Under the pieces are notes generated by a model, which was not told the DNA's origin, did no database searches, and saw only the letters and a list, made by a program, of their open reading frames with translations. A DNA stretch of 64,000 nucleotides from Dallia pectoralis (lineage: Eukaryota > Chordata > Actinopteri > Esociformes > Umbridae), in NCBI GenBank assembly GCA_029465975.1, contig CM055761.1, forward strand, positions 9,412,529-9,476,528. Reading direction: 5' to 3'. How positions within the stretch are numbered: the first letter of the stretch is position 1; each line of letters opens with the position of its first letter. Of the stretch, positions 21,701 through 30,605 are shown one piece after another. The position numbers and the translations under genes are program-made.

Positions 21701-22934
21701 TTAATATGCTTGATAATATAGAATGCTACAACGTGCGTATAAAGTTCAGTGGTCTGAAGGTGAAGGCACTGTATTTGTATAAGTGACCAAGGATCATTTG
21801 TCTTGTTTTCTGTTTTGGTGACCGTCCAGAAGGTGGCAGTATTAGATAAGTAACATTCCAAACAAAATTGTCAAACTGATTTTCTTGGTGCTGTTTGCAT
21901 ATTAATAAATCATTGTTAACAGTTTCTACTTGGAGGATCAAATCAAATGTCATTGTATAGCACATTTCATACGAAGAGCCAACACAATGCGCTTCATATT
22001 CACTTATGTTTGACACTAGTTTTCCAGAAGAAAGCAACGTTCAAGCACTCTTCTGGAAAATGTAATGTGCAAAACATATTAGAAACTAAAGCACACGTAT
22101 AGCATAAGTAGCACATCATAAGCCCAGTATCCCGTCAGTCTCTGGTCGGGATGTGAACGGATTTATTGCAATACATTTAGTCCACGTTGACCCTGAACCA
22201 GTTTGCGCATCAGCACCAGCTGATGTATTTTTTGCATTTAGTCTGTATTCTGTCTTATATCTGTCAGACATAGCAGGTCTATAGACACATAACCGGTCAG
22301 ATGTTCTATAGACACATAACCGGTCAGATGGTCTATAGACACACCGCCAGTCAGATGGTCTATAGACACACAGCCGGTCAGATGGTCTATAGACACACAG
22401 CCGGTCAGATGGTCTATAGACACACCGCCAGTCAGATGGTCTATAGACACACCGCCGGTCAGATGGTCTATAGACACACAGCCGGTCAGATGGTCTATAG
22501 ACAGCACAGCTCTGATATTTGAAAGTTCACATTCTCATTTGTCTTTCTCTAAGCAGCAGCAGCTCATATCAGGATAGTGATGTTATTTGTTCCTCTTTCA
22601 CCCTGTCAGACCCTGTCCCAGTCTATACAGCAGCTCATATCAGGATAGTGATGTTATTTGTTCCTCTTCCTACCTGTCAGACCCTGTCCCAGTCTATACA
22701 GCAGCTCATATCAGGATAGTGATGTTATTTGTTCCTCTTCCTCCCTGTCAGACCCTGTCCCAGTCTATGCGGCAGGCAGACACCAACTTTGAGAAACTGA
22801 AGGTGGAGTCGGAGCGTCTGGAGCAGCACACCAAGAAGTCTGTCAACTGGTTCCTGTGGCTAATGCTTATCCTCGTCTCCTTCATGTTCATCAGTATGAT
22901 CCTCTTCATCAGGATTTTCCCCAAACTAAGATAA
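9661..22934 (+). CDS. USE1: USE1, unconventional SNARE in the ER 1 (8 coding exons, 262 aa)
   Basis: USE1 is a tail-anchored SNARE of the ER membrane. It acts with syntaxin-18, SEC20 and SEC22B, with NRZ tethering, in fusion of COPI vesicles returning from the Golgi. Joined exons: 9661-9762, 10366-10409, 18156-18255, 18419-18568, 18664-18679, 18773-18803, 19029-19191 and 22752-22934 (789 nt with stop). All introns are GT-AG and the reading frame is continuous. The N-terminus reads MAPTRLEINFVRLLSRCES, close to vertebrate USE1. The SNARE helix (about 165-232) holds the unusual zero-layer Asp (D200 in KQDNQ). Residues 235-256 are a hydrophobic anchor followed by RIFPKLR. Length is close to the human protein (about 259 aa). 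Intron 2 is 7.7 kb and repeat-filled. Oddities: duplications in exon 3 and at the exon 7 and exon 8 acceptors. Confidence 0.96.
9763..10365 (+). other. USE1 intron 1
   Basis: AT-rich intron with a gtaaaa donor and a ttctag acceptor. No repeat family was recognised in it. Confidence 0.7.
10366..10409 (+). CDS. USE1: USE1 exon 2 (44 nt)
   Basis: The acceptor is ttatgtcttctag. The exon encodes YVGALEEMLVALKK plus two bases of a split Cys codon. The donor is gtaggc. YVGALEEM continues the WRLEK of exon 1 exactly as in vertebrate USE1. Confidence 0.93.
10410..11236 (+). other. USE1 intron 2, 5' unique part
   Basis: AT-rich intronic sequence before the 42-bp array. A short direct repeat, acattaagcgattg, occurs twice near 10610-10640. 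Nothing else was recognised. Confidence 0.6.
11237..11937. repeat. 42-bp minisatellite, first block (about 16.7 copies)
   Basis: The unit contains cttaacactggtaacagcag and gctgcactataggggactgt. Units are nearly identical, varying mainly at one A/G position (cag or cgg). Because 42 is divisible by three and the unit lacks stops in two frames, long spurious ORFs appear on both strands. The array lies within USE1 intron 2. Confidence 0.97.
11938..13106 (-). mobile_element. hAT element inserted in the 42-bp array, 8-bp TSD
   Basis: The termini are TAGGGATGCACCGAAAT and its inverse ATTCGGTGCATCCCTA. The 8-bp target duplication GTCTGCAC lies at 11930-11937 and 13107-13114. On the minus strand about 12720-13080 encodes a ZBED-like transposase piece (DPLHFIATVLDLRYKDHYLD, then KQRAREMIQAAMDAE), so it derives from an autonomous hAT by internal deletion. 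A second hAT-like element (12070-12706) is nested inside. Without that insert it is about 530 bp. Confidence 0.92.
12070..12706. mobile_element. Inner hAT-like non-autonomous element, 8-bp TSD
   Basis: The ends are CAAGGGCGTAGGTTTGG and, inverted, CATGGGCGTAGGTTTAGG, followed inside by a shared ggggacat word on both sides. TGAGGCAC is duplicated at 12062-12069 and 12707-12714. No coding capacity was recognised. It inserted after the surrounding hAT. Confidence 0.87.
13107..13716. repeat. 42-bp minisatellite, second block (about 14.5 copies)
   Basis: This is the same unit and phase as the block ending at 11937. The two blocks were one array before the hAT at 11938-13106 inserted. Variants include a gaaggc unit at 13440 and ttaaca for gtaaca at about 13602. 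Confidence 0.97.
13717..13960 (+). other. USE1 intron 2, spacer
   Basis: Contains a ggtgtgg/gtgtcacc(a/c)tggt tandem near-duplicate at 13770-13850. No gene seen. Confidence 0.5.
13961..14370. repeat. Higher-order minisatellite: ~55-bp monomers in a 166-bp unit
   Basis: Monomers begin gagtacatactgta(g/a)catgt. Three monomer types follow in fixed order. The third carries aacatgtataataatataac and ends ctagttaaggct, and the cycle restarts at 13970, 14136 and 14302, giving an exact 166-bp higher-order period. Confidence 0.88.
14371..14570 (+). other. USE1 intron 2, unassigned
   Basis: No gene or recognised repeat was seen in this stretch. Confidence 0.5.
14571..15290 (-). pseudogene. Tc1-like transposase remnant
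   Basis: On the minus strand, about 15060-14760 reads in broken frames as the C-terminal third of a Tc1 transposase: a SSGLFQQ stretch where FQQDNAPCH is normal, then WPTNSPDLSLWDVLDQQV, the family's WPPNSPDLNPIE region, followed by Q-N-I-Q-D. The 15100-15220 part matches the preceding catalytic-domain segment. An in-frame stop replaces the second catalytic Asp region. Part of 14571-14760 may be the same family in the opposite orientation. Dead copy within USE1 intron 2. Confidence 0.75.
15341..17884. repeat. 59-bp minisatellite, about 43 copies
   Basis: The unit contains ccagtctgtagctacacagc, cccatatacagcagggtgta and atacactgtgtcactatta. Most units differ by only one to three substitutions. 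A few are shortened (near 16490, 16550 and 16730). It is the largest array in the window and lies just upstream of USE1 exon 3. Confidence 0.97.
17885..18155 (+). other. USE1 intron 2, 3' end
   Basis: Unique AT-rich sequence ending in the polypyrimidine tract and acceptor of exon 3 (ctttctttttttcccatcag). Confidence 0.7.
18156..18255 (+). CDS. USE1: USE1 exon 3 with a 21-bp tandem duplication
   Basis: The acceptor is ttttttcccatcag and the donor gttagt. It encodes PPAGEVI then PPTGEVM, a duplicated 7-residue block, followed by the conserved TEYKRKVDFLKGLLEAEKL. The duplication keeps the frame and lies in a variable linker. Confidence 0.93.
18419..18568 (+). CDS. USE1: USE1 exon 4 (50 codons)
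   Basis: It encodes the conserved SGTEKALANQFLAPGR segment and the PATKTVHMQTKARCTGEMR segment. Acceptor tgtttatag, donor gtaaga, both ends phase 0. Confidence 0.94.
18664..18679 (+). CDS. USE1: USE1 exon 5, 16-nt microexon
   Basis: The sequence ggtctgccaaacaaag lies between a ctttttacag acceptor and a gtacac donor. It encodes GLPNK plus one base. It is needed to keep the frame between exon 4 and exon 6. It falls in the weakly conserved linker, so homology support is limited; frame continuity is the main evidence. Confidence 0.75.
18773..18803 (+). CDS. USE1: USE1 exon 6, 31-nt microexon
   Basis: The acceptor is ctgtgaaacag and the donor gtattg. It encodes (G)NLETDLRNR with split codons at both ends, matching the acidic/basic linker (xxxDVRKR in mammals) that precedes the SNARE region. 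With exon 5 it contributes 47 nt, restoring phase. Confidence 0.8.
18885..19036. repeat. Duplicated 3' splice-site segment before USE1 exon 7
   Basis: cagacgtgtctctcccactc followed by caggggtttg occurs at about 18893-18921 and again at about 19003-19035, with a partial third copy near 18975-18995. The downstream copy carries the real acceptor of exon 7. Confidence 0.85.
19029..19191 (+). CDS. USE1: USE1 exon 7, first half of the SNARE motif
   Basis: It encodes ELDAVLQHHHNLQEKLAED through NIIKQDNQ. The acceptor tctcccactccag is duplicated 114 bp upstream (decoy AG at 18913-18914). Donor gttggt. Confidence 0.94.
19192..19483 (+). other. USE1 intron 7, 5' part
   Basis: Intronic sequence with no recognised element. 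Confidence 0.5.
19484..19842. repeat. 29-bp minisatellite in USE1 intron 7
   Basis: About eleven copies of gtgcttatattatataatga followed by gggggtagg. Two copies include an extra gagacatcagtggctga segment (19622 and 19811), showing a larger duplicated block. Confidence 0.92.
19845..20099 (-). pseudogene. LINE (L2/CR1-like) pol fragment
   Basis: The minus strand encodes NQKPWTNREVRLLLKACDAA, then YSSSRANLIRGIKMAKHVHK and EHFHNN. This is the linker before the reverse transcriptase in fish L2/CR1-type LINE pol proteins, where RANL-RGI-AK and the EHF..N motif are recurrent. Only about 80 residues remain and RT itself is absent. It lies in USE1 intron 7. Confidence 0.65.
20100..22255 (+). other. 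USE1 intron 7, long AT-rich unique part
   Basis: No gene recognised. An imperfect hairpin, tttccagaaga...cttctggaaaa, lies near 22020-22060. The aaatcaaatgtcattgtatagcac word near 21940 resembles a SINE or dispersed-repeat tail, but not enough to name it. Confidence 0.5.
22258..22505. repeat. 27-bp minisatellite in USE1 intron 7
   Basis: About nine copies of ggtctatagacacacagccg followed by gtcagat, varying at cagcc/cgcc/taacc. The period is a multiple of three, so it produces open frames on both strands that are not genes. Confidence 0.93.
22553..22770. repeat. 71-bp triplication covering the USE1 exon 8 acceptor
   Basis: Three units contain cagcagctcatatcaggata, gtgatgttatttgttcctct and ccctgtcagaccctgtcccagtctat. 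AG dinucleotides of the three acceptors lie at 22608-22609, 22679-22680 and 22750-22751. The third is the acceptor used by the intact reading frame. Confidence 0.93.
22752..22934 (+). CDS. USE1: USE1 exon 8, end of the SNARE motif and membrane anchor
   Basis: The start TLSQSMRQADTNFEKLKVES is followed by EQHTKKSVNW and a hydrophobic stretch ending FIRIFPKLR, then TAA. The acceptor (ccctgtcag) and the first ~20 nt of the exon are the third copy of a 71-bp tandem repeat. Confidence 0.95.
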   Translation, partial: TLSQSMRQADTNFEKLKVESERLEQHTKKSVNWFLWLMLILVSFMFISMILFIRIFPKLR

Positions 22935-23129
22935 TGATGGTGATGATCCGTACCACCTGGATAAACCTAGATCAACACTTCGGATCAGCTCACCTCTTTA
23001 TCCTGTTGGAACGAAGAAATGCGAAGTACGCGGAAAGGCTTTAGATCGGTGTCAGTGAGTCTCTTTTAGTCTAGAGAATGGAGCTGACACAGAGCCTTAA
23101 ACTGTATCCACACTTGTCCAGAAGCAGCA

Positions 23130-23310
23130 CACATTAGCACACATTAGCGCACATTCACACACATTAGCGCAAATTAACGCACATTAGCGCACATTAGCAT
23201 ACATTAGCGCAAATTAAGGCACATTAGCACACATTCGCACACAGCGCAAATTAACGCACATTAGCGCACATTAGCACACATTAGTATACATTAGCACACA
23301 TTAGCACACA
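23130..23310. repeat. Short tandem repeat (acattagcgca, about 11 bp)
   Basis: Irregular array of 11-bp words acattagc(a/g)c with occasional aaattaacgc variants, in the USE1 3' flank. Confidence 0.85.
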
Positions 23311-23431
23311 GTAGGATGTGGCTGTCAGTCAACCCCATGGGTTTAGGTATTGTTGATGGACTTAAAAAACAATATCAGAAATATCATTGTTAGGCAGGAT
23401 GCATAGAATCTACAATTTCATCCTAATAGCT

Positions 23432-23435
23432 TATT

Positions 23436-23467
<32 letters not shown>
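23432..23467. repeat. GT microsatellite
   Basis: A run of GT dinucleotides with a single TT interruption, followed by gagaga. Confidence 0.9.
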
Positions 23468-23780
23468 AGAGAGATGTTTTTGTTGGTATTGTACATTGAC
23501 CATTAACACATCTGGTGACTTACATAATTAGTTCAGTATGGTGAGCCAATTGTGAATATTCCTTTCCACTGTTTTTTCCCCATAACTAAATTTTCACCAT
23601 CTGTCTGGCTGTTTTACTGTGAATAATCTACACTACAGTTCACAAGATTGTGGTCGCTTAGAAAGTACCTAGTTTTCCATGAAAGCATACATGAAAATAG
23701 TTTGAATAAGAAATGTATCAAAATGAATAGGAAATATAGACATTGACATAGTTAGAAATAATAAATTATTAATGGATAAT

Positions 23781-24062
23781 AATAGGCTCCTTCAAACTTT
23801 GCTTTCATCGAAGAGTCCTTCATTTGCAGTTACTACAGCCTTATGAGCTTTGGCATTGTTCTAAATTTGTTGGGGTAATCTGAAGAGATGTCCCCCCCAA
23901 GCTTCCTGGAGCACAAGTTGGATGGGCAGTCACTTCTTACTATCTGGGTAAACAGCTCCCACAGCAGCTCTATAGGGTTCAGATCTGATGGCAGTCACTT
24001 CTTACTATCTGGGTAAACTGCTCCCACAGCAGCTCTATAGAGTTCAGATCTGATGGCTGTCA
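23781..24062 (-). pseudogene. Tc1-like transposase C-terminus, with a 68-bp internal duplication
   Basis: The minus strand reads LVLQEAWG, then KAHKAVVTANEGLFDESKV and a stop. This matches the extreme C-terminus of fish Tc1 transposases, in which the final residues run AANGGFFDE. Upstream, the part equivalent to LNPIELLWEQL is present twice because 23926-23992 and 23993-24059 are near-identical direct copies. In-frame stops show it is dead. Confidence 0.72.
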
Positions 24063-24785
24063 CTTCTTTTTGCCTTAATAGTTATTGCCTAGTTTTATGC
24101 TGTGTTTTGTGTTATTGTCCTGTTGTTTGAGTAATTTGGCTCCAATCATACTTGAATCAAGCCCTTCTCCATTGTCTTTTAATTTGTTCTGCATTTTCTC
24201 TCTTTGTAATCTGAAAACCTCAAACATACATTTCTCTGTACATAACATGTTTTTCAATCTTTTTCTGTCCAGTGTCTGTGTTCTTTTCCCTCTCCCTACT
24301 TTTTTATTTTTTACTGTTGATATTAAGAATGGTTTTCTGAGGGTACAATTTCATAAAGCTGCCAGTTGAGTACCTGTGATATTATTGTAATTAACGAATA
24401 ACTTTTGAACGGATTTGTATATATTTTTTTATTTTACACTAGATTATTTAGCACCCTTTTACTTTGTGAGCAAAGAAGTAATCAGTCCATGAGATGTCAG
24501 TCTTTACCTATGAACTACTACTAGCTGTAGAAAATAATTATTAGTTAGTAGGACATTAATTTTGAGGAACATGTGCCTTCTTAAACCTTAGTAGTCACTC
24601 ACAAATGCAGGGATTTCAGTACTGTTGTATTCAGTAGACTAGAGTAGGCTAAGCAGTTGGGAATCTTTATTATAGCTGTCCTTAAAACCTGCCCTGCGCT
24701 CAGGAAAATTTGCTGGCCAATTTGTTTTGTTTAAAACCATAATTAATCCAATATCTGTTTTTACATCACGTTGGCAAGCAAGCAC
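24063..24785. other. AT-rich intergenic sequence, nothing recognised
   Basis: No gene, element end or tandem repeat was recognised. Confidence 0.5.
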
Positions 24786-25216
24786 TTAAGATATTGCAAA
24801 TACCCAGAGCTCATGGTGGGACGATACTGGAGTGTGACAGATGCCCATTACTCCAACAAATACCCAGAGCTCATGGTGGGGCGACACTGGAGTGTGACAG
24901 ATGCCCATTACTCCAACAAATACCCAGAGCTCATGGTGGGGCGACACTGGAGTGTGACAGATGCCCATTACTCCAACAAATACCCAGAGCTCATGGTGGG
25001 GCGATACTGGAGAGTGACAGATGCCCATTACTCCTACAAATACCCAGAGCTCATGGTAGGGCGATACTGGAGAGTGACAGATGCCCATTACTCCTACAAA
25101 TACCCAGAGCTCATGGTGGGGCGATACTAGAGTGGAACAGATGCCCATTACTCCTACAAATACCCAGAGCTCATGGTGGGGCGATACTGGAGTGTGACAG
25201 ATGCCCATTACTCCTG
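24786..25216. repeat. 60-bp minisatellite, about 7 copies
   Basis: Units begin caaatacccagagctcatgg at exact 60-bp spacing and contain gcgatactggag and gacagatgcccattactcc. The 60-bp period leaves three frames open over parts of the array; these are not genes. Confidence 0.96.
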
Positions 25217-25838
25217 CATTTTGGTTACCAGTTTTGCCATCATGTTGAATTATACGTAACTCTGCACTAGACCTTTTTCAATGACCTTAGAATAAAAAGC
25301 TACAGTTGCCTACACAAACATCTATCTAAAATCGGGGTGCAACTAAATTATATAAATGAATTTCATCCAAGAATAATGCATACAAGTATACAGATGTTAC
25401 CACCTGGTTGACATACTGCACCAGTGGAGGAATGACAATGATTTAGGTCAAGTACATTCTCTGACAGTGTCCGCTCTCAAAGCCCCGATGTGGGGCAGGC
25501 TTGTTGTCTTTGCCTGGCCATGAGTTTGTAATATTCTGAGACAAGCTAGGGGTATTTGATTTGCGGAAGTATGGCTATGTAGTGCCATGACAACATGTGT
25601 GTCAAAATGAAGGACCCAGAGAGTAGAGCACCTGATGTCATGGCTGTGTCACACTTTAACACTAAGACCATCGTATGACAGACATTCAGTGAACATTCAA
25701 TTGTAACATGTCCTTTTAATTTGATGCCTACTTAATTAGTTGCCTGTTAGGCATGTTCTCTCTTCCTCCGGGGGATGAGGACACGCGTTAATCACGCATA
25801 GTAAGTGTATCAATAAAATTGTCTTGAATGACCGGTTA
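25217..25838. other. Intergenic sequence, nothing recognised
   Basis: No gene or element recognised between the 60-bp array and the hAT at 25847. Confidence 0.5.
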
Positions 25839-25846
25839 CTTCCTAT

Positions 25847-27707
25847 CAGAGCTGTAGTACTCGAGACCGGTCTCGGTCTCGAGACCGGTCTCGAGACCAC
25901 TTTTTTAAGGTCTCGGTCTCGTCTCGGTTACATTTGGACTCGGTCTCGACTCGGTCTCGGACAGTAAGGACTCGTAAATTCTTCCGAGACCAGCGTAGAA
26001 ATTATCGCCCACAATTTTTTCTAGAAAAATATTTAAGTATGACATGTAGAGGCTGTATTTCCATTGGCTGTATTTCGTCCAGAGTCAGACTGTTTTTTTC
26101 TCATGTGGCTTATCCCGCCAATGGCTATCTACTTTTGAAGAAAAGCCCACCCCCAGCGTCGCTAGAGGGTGCACCCATTCACGTAAATACTTCAATCTTA
26201 AACATATGCTCGATCATGTCTGCACAATCAGCCAATATATTCGTTTTGCCTATATTCAGTACATTGAGCACAAATAAATAATTTGTCCGAAAACACACAG
26301 CGGTTAGTAATTAAAATACATACATAATGTTGAAAAGCTACAGCCGACGTCCTTCCATGACTTTTCCTAAATACGTGCATTTTACCTTGTCCCGTTTTCA
26401 GAATTGCAAAATCACAAACCGAACAATATATAAAACTACTATTTACATGTTTTTTGATACCTAAACTGCCTTCCTGTCGCCAAAATCCCACGCCGCTGGG
26501 CGTTGGTACCCTAATTGCGGTACCCATTGCGGTACCCAGACACCGATCACACTTCACTGAGCCTATATGGTTGAATGGGCGATACACAGACAAATACTAC
26601 GAGAACACATATAGACAATAGTCTGATTGGCTTGGTTGAACTACAAAAAAGAGGTACGTTTATAAAGAAATATGTTTCACTAAATAAACAGAACGAATTC
26701 CGCCAAATACATACAGCCCCATTCATGTGTCATGCGCCTATTGCACTCAATAATTAATAACGAATGAACCACAGTGTATTCATATAGCCTACAAGAGACT
26801 TCAACAAAATATTGTTTTGTATCGAAATTAAACGAATATAAACAATAAATATTAATAGGCCAACTACAAATGGGCGATAAATGAAATTACTCATGCACAC
26901 AGAAGTCCGGGGGGCATACGGCAGAAAGAGCATAAAACTGGAACGGTTATGGTCCGATCTATATGAAACTGAACCCGTTTTGGTCCGATCTTTATTAAAC
27001 TGGAAGGGTTTTGGTCTGATCTATATGAACACTGTGCGCAGTTCAACCGGGTTAGTTTGCTGCTGTCTCATGTGCACTCGTAACAATAATGAACACTGTG
27101 CGTAGTGCAACCGGTTCGTTTGCGTGTCCTGCTCAAGCAGACAAACAACTGAAGCTGCGTGCCTGTGGACGGATAAATAATTATAAATAGATTTGTTTAT
27201 CGGCCAATCATGCGCAAATCATTTGATTGCAAGTCGCTTGTGATCTAAAATGTGTTAGCATTTACTACATCAACATAGGACATACAGTTTGATGGATTTT
27301 CATTTATTCGATTTTTAGAAATTTTAATATCATAGCCTGTGCATTTTAAAATCATGGTTTTATTTTCGTATTTTATGTTTACATAAGACAATAAATAGGC
27401 CTAGATACTCTTTTAATAAAATTCATTTAATTCAGGATGACAACACAGTAGATGATCTGATGCTGTTGGTCAAGTGTTTTTTTACATTGGTCATTGGACC
27501 AAAAACATGTCATATTATTTAGTGTTGATATGACTGGTCTCGGTCTCGGCCCCCTTTGGTATCGGTCTCGTCTCGGTCTCGGCCACCTTCGGTCTCGGTC
27601 TCGTCTCGGTCTCGGCCCCCTTCGGTCTTGGTCTCGTCTCGGTCTCGGCCCCCTTCGGTCTCGGTCTCGTCTCGGTCTCGCTTTAGGTGGTCTCGAGCAC
27701 AGCTCTG
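25847..27707. mobile_element. hAT element with GGTCTC-rich subterminal repeats, 8-bp TSD
   Basis: The left end is CAGAGCTGTAGTACTCGAGACC and the right end inverted is CAGAGCTGTGCTCGAGACC. CTTCCTAT is duplicated at 25839-25846 and 27708-27715. Both subterminal regions are dense in ggtctcg/gtctcggtctcg words (25860-25970 and 27535-27695), which may bind transposase. No transposase is encoded in the 1.86 kb. An internal part (about 26895-27330) recurs inverted at 38840-39145. Confidence 0.88.
27535..27695. repeat. GGTCTCGGTCTCG subterminal repeats (right side)
   Basis: Four to five units of about 36 bp, each with gtctcgtctcggtctcggcc and cccttcgg. They are arranged in one orientation, mirrored by the shorter left-side cluster. 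Confidence 0.85.
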
Positions 27708-27715
27708 CTTCCTAT

Positions 27716-28153
27716 GCTACTTATACATAACATTTTCAATCTTTGCCTACTTGTACTCTCCTGTGATTTCCTATTTAGTATACAAACTGATTTAAGTCGC
27801 AGGATTGGAGAGATCTTAGTGTTTGACTGCGAAATGTTTCTTAAATAATTTAATTTTAATAAATTACTTTGTTAGAATACCCTCATTGGTTTCACCTGTT
27901 TCCTCCTTTCTGTTTGGCAAGTCTCTCCTTCTGCTGCTGTTACAGTTATTTGTGGTGATCATTCCTGGTAATATGATTGATCTTTTAACAGTTGAACTCA
28001 TTCTTTGAGAGTACTTAACATTTTTAACTGCCTTCCGAACCCTAAATCTTTTTAATACATTTTTAAGGTGAAGTACGTGAGTACTTGCATTGTGAGTATT
28101 TAGGGTATTCTGGAGGTTTTTTATTCTCCTGCTGTCCTTAAGGGGAAAGGACT
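27716..28153. other. Intergenic sequence, nothing recognised
   Basis: No gene or element recognised. Confidence 0.5.
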
Positions 28154-28810
28154 TGTTACGTTCCACGTATTGTCTGTGGGTAGTGGAGAGTGTGTGTGCA
28201 TGTGTGTTTGTTTAACAGGTGACAGGAATAAGTGCTGAGGAGAACAGGGGCGTGGCTACCCGCCCTTTGAAGTGGCCGCACCTGCAGGGGATGACGGCGC
28301 CTATTAAGTGCAGTTCGTTTGGGGCGGCGGGTGAGAGTAGAAAGCTGAGATGCAGACGGAGACTTATTAAGAGAAATGTTGAGACTCATGTTGTTTTGTT
28401 TTTTACTGGTGTTCGTTCTGCCATTTCATTTGTAATATTCTCTCATTGGAGAAGGATCAGGTGAGCTACCTCAAGGTTTACATACGCCTGTAGATTTTTC
28501 TTTAGCAGGCAGAGTTTGGTAGGTTAGGGTGTTAGGCAGGGAAGAGTAGGGCTCCTTTGGTTTAATTTCTTCGATTTGTCCCTGCTCGCCCGACCCTTCA
28601 CCCCCCCCCCCCTCCTGTTTGTGTTATTTGTTTGTATTATGTTATATCCTTATTATTGACTAAGCCTTCTAAATAAAAACTACCATCATTTGTTGTATTG
28701 GTACTAACACAGACGCACCCAGACTCCACTCTTGCCCGTTGGCTTGGGTTTTTGAGTCTCCCCCACCTCCAACGAGCTCTCGTTACCATCTTTGAGGTGG
28801 GAGTGTAACA
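28154..28810 (+). mobile_element. 5' LTR of an LTR retrotransposon
   Basis: It starts TGTTACGTTCC and ends GAGTGTAACA, giving the TG...CA ends with a short inverted repeat. A primer-binding site lies two bases after the end. The LTR contains a poly-C run (28603-28612), and AATAAA in ctaaataaaaac at 28669 could serve as its polyadenylation signal. No second copy of this LTR was seen in the window. Confidence 0.82.
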
Positions 28811-28812
28811 AG

Positions 28813-28830
28813 TGGGGGCTCGTCCGGGAT
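28813..28830 (+). other. Primer-binding site, tRNA-Pro type
   Basis: TGGGGGCTCGTCCGGGAT matches the 18 nt complementary to the 3' end of tRNA-Pro as I know it from retroviral and gypsy-type elements. It lies two bases downstream of the LTR, as expected for first-strand priming. Confidence 0.85.
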
Positions 28831-29234
28831 TTTTTAACAAGTTGCCTGAGTTGTGCCAGGGTGGTTAGTGCTGTAGGTGTGTGTAGGGACGGTTATGGAT
28901 AGGTGTTTGGGAGCTGGTTGGGTGTATATACAAAAATAACATCGGTAGTACAACATTTTATTGCGTACCCGTCTGAGGTCTTCTTGGCCCAATGCAGAAA
29001 GATAGACTTTACACAGATTATTATCACAATTGCCTTGCTGTGTCTAAGAGTCAGACCAAGCAGAAGCTGTGAGGGGAGAATTCATTGAGTTAAAGGTTTT
29101 ACCCCCCCTGCCGGTGACTCCACCCCATGCTCAAGGTTTGGCTGGTTCACCGGGTGGTGGGCAAGATAATTATTCTCCCGCATGTCCAAAGGATGACGTA
29201 GAGAGGAAAGTTAAACCCCCGTGTGCCTTACCTC

Positions 29235-30250
29235 ATTTACCTTTTGCGCATTTAGCAGATGCTCTTATCCAGAGCGACTTACAATAAGTGCAGGCATTTC
29301 ACATATAGCTAAAACACACATCACAAAGGCAATAACTACGTTGTTCCTGGGTGGGTGCAGGAGGAAGTGCTAGAGATAGAAGGGGTGCTAGGAGAGGAGG
29401 AATGGGTGATAATCATAGAGGAATGATTCCGTAATGGAGTTTCGAACAGGCAAGAGTTGTGGAGCTCCATTCATGGACTACTGGAGGTACAGTTTGAAGA
29501 GGAACGTTTTTAGACGTTTTTTGAAGATTGGTAGAGAGTCCGATGATCTGATCTCCAGAGTGGAGTTGTTCCACCATTGCGGGGCAAGCACGGAGAACAA
29601 TTTAGACTGAGCAGATCGGGAGTTGCCCTCCCGTAGGGATGGCACTACCAAGAGGCCTGAGGTGGCAGAACGAAGTGCTTGCGTGGGTGTGTACGGCATG
29701 ATTAGTGACTGGATGTAGGAGGGGACGGTTCCTCTTACTGCCCCATAGGCTAGCACCATGGTTTTGTAGTGGATGAGTGCTTCGACTGGGAGCCAGTGTA
29801 GTGTGCGGAACAGCTGAGTGACGTGGGAGAACTTTGGTAGATTGAAGATCAGGCGGGCTGCTGCATTTTGAATGAGTTGCAGGGGTTTGGTGGCGCACAC
29901 TGGGAGGCCAGTCAGAAGGGAGTTGCAGTAGTCGAGACGGGAGATGATAAGTGCCTGGATCAGCACTTGTGCGGCTTCCTGCGTAAGATACGGCCTTACT
30001 TTCCGAATGTTATAGAGCATGTACCTGCAAGACTCGGACACCGCCTTGATGTGTGCAGAAAATAAGAGTTGTCAAGGGTCACGCCAAGGTTTTTCCCACA
30101 TTGGGAAAGATGGTGTGCAGACATCCAGGCTGAGATGTCAGTCAGACATGCAGAGATACGGGATGCTACCTGGGTGTCAGACTGTGGGAATGAGAAAAAT
30201 AGTTGGGTATACGTGGCTGGGGAGGCACTGGCTAGTATGAGAGCCAGATT
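29235..30250 (-). mobile_element. L2-like LINE, 3' part
   Basis: On the minus strand 30041-29478 is a 187-codon open frame matching the C-terminal end of fish L2-type pol: ISRLDYCNSLLTGLP, then KPLQLIQNAAARLIFNLPK, LHWLPVEALIHYKTMVLAY, and FKKRLKTFLFKLYLQ. The 3' side (about 29245-29285) carries the common fish tail word agatgctcttatccagagcg. RT catalytic motifs are upstream of what survives, so the copy is 5' truncated. It sits inside the gag region of an LTR element. Confidence 0.8.
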
Positions 30251-30605
30251 TACTCAGATATAAACCGCTACTGTAGTACATGACAGGCAGGCCGCAGCCC
30301 AATAAAGCAATACAACAACATATTGTTAGGCAATTAGAACTATAGCCTGCACCCTGAAACGACAGCGCTGTAAATATCAAGTCGCTCGCTCATCGCTTGT
30401 TGGTATGCTAAAACATACCTCAGCTTAATTTCACTTTTTCATTGTCGGGTTGCAGATTTATCGGTTAGGCAAGGGTTTGTTTTATATTTTAAATCAGCAG
30501 CATCCTTTAAAACAGACATATTCGATCAAAGATTACACCCGAATGCATTTTCACTATTTATTCGAATTTAACTGAAATACAAATACTTGTAGCTTGGTCT
30601 TACAT

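Larger units (their letters stand above)
22935..23780 (+). other. USE1 3'UTR and downstream flank
   Basis: Sequence following the TAA. It includes an about 11-bp repeat of acattagcgca words (23130-23310), a GT run (23432-23467) and a candidate AATAAA at 23760-23765. The true polyadenylation site cannot be fixed from sequence. Confidence 0.5.

Noticed and set aside
24771..25270. Open frames of 119-158 codons repeating KYPELMVGRYW or QIPRAHGG
   Set aside because: Produced by a 60-bp tandem repeat. No start context, splice signals or domain.
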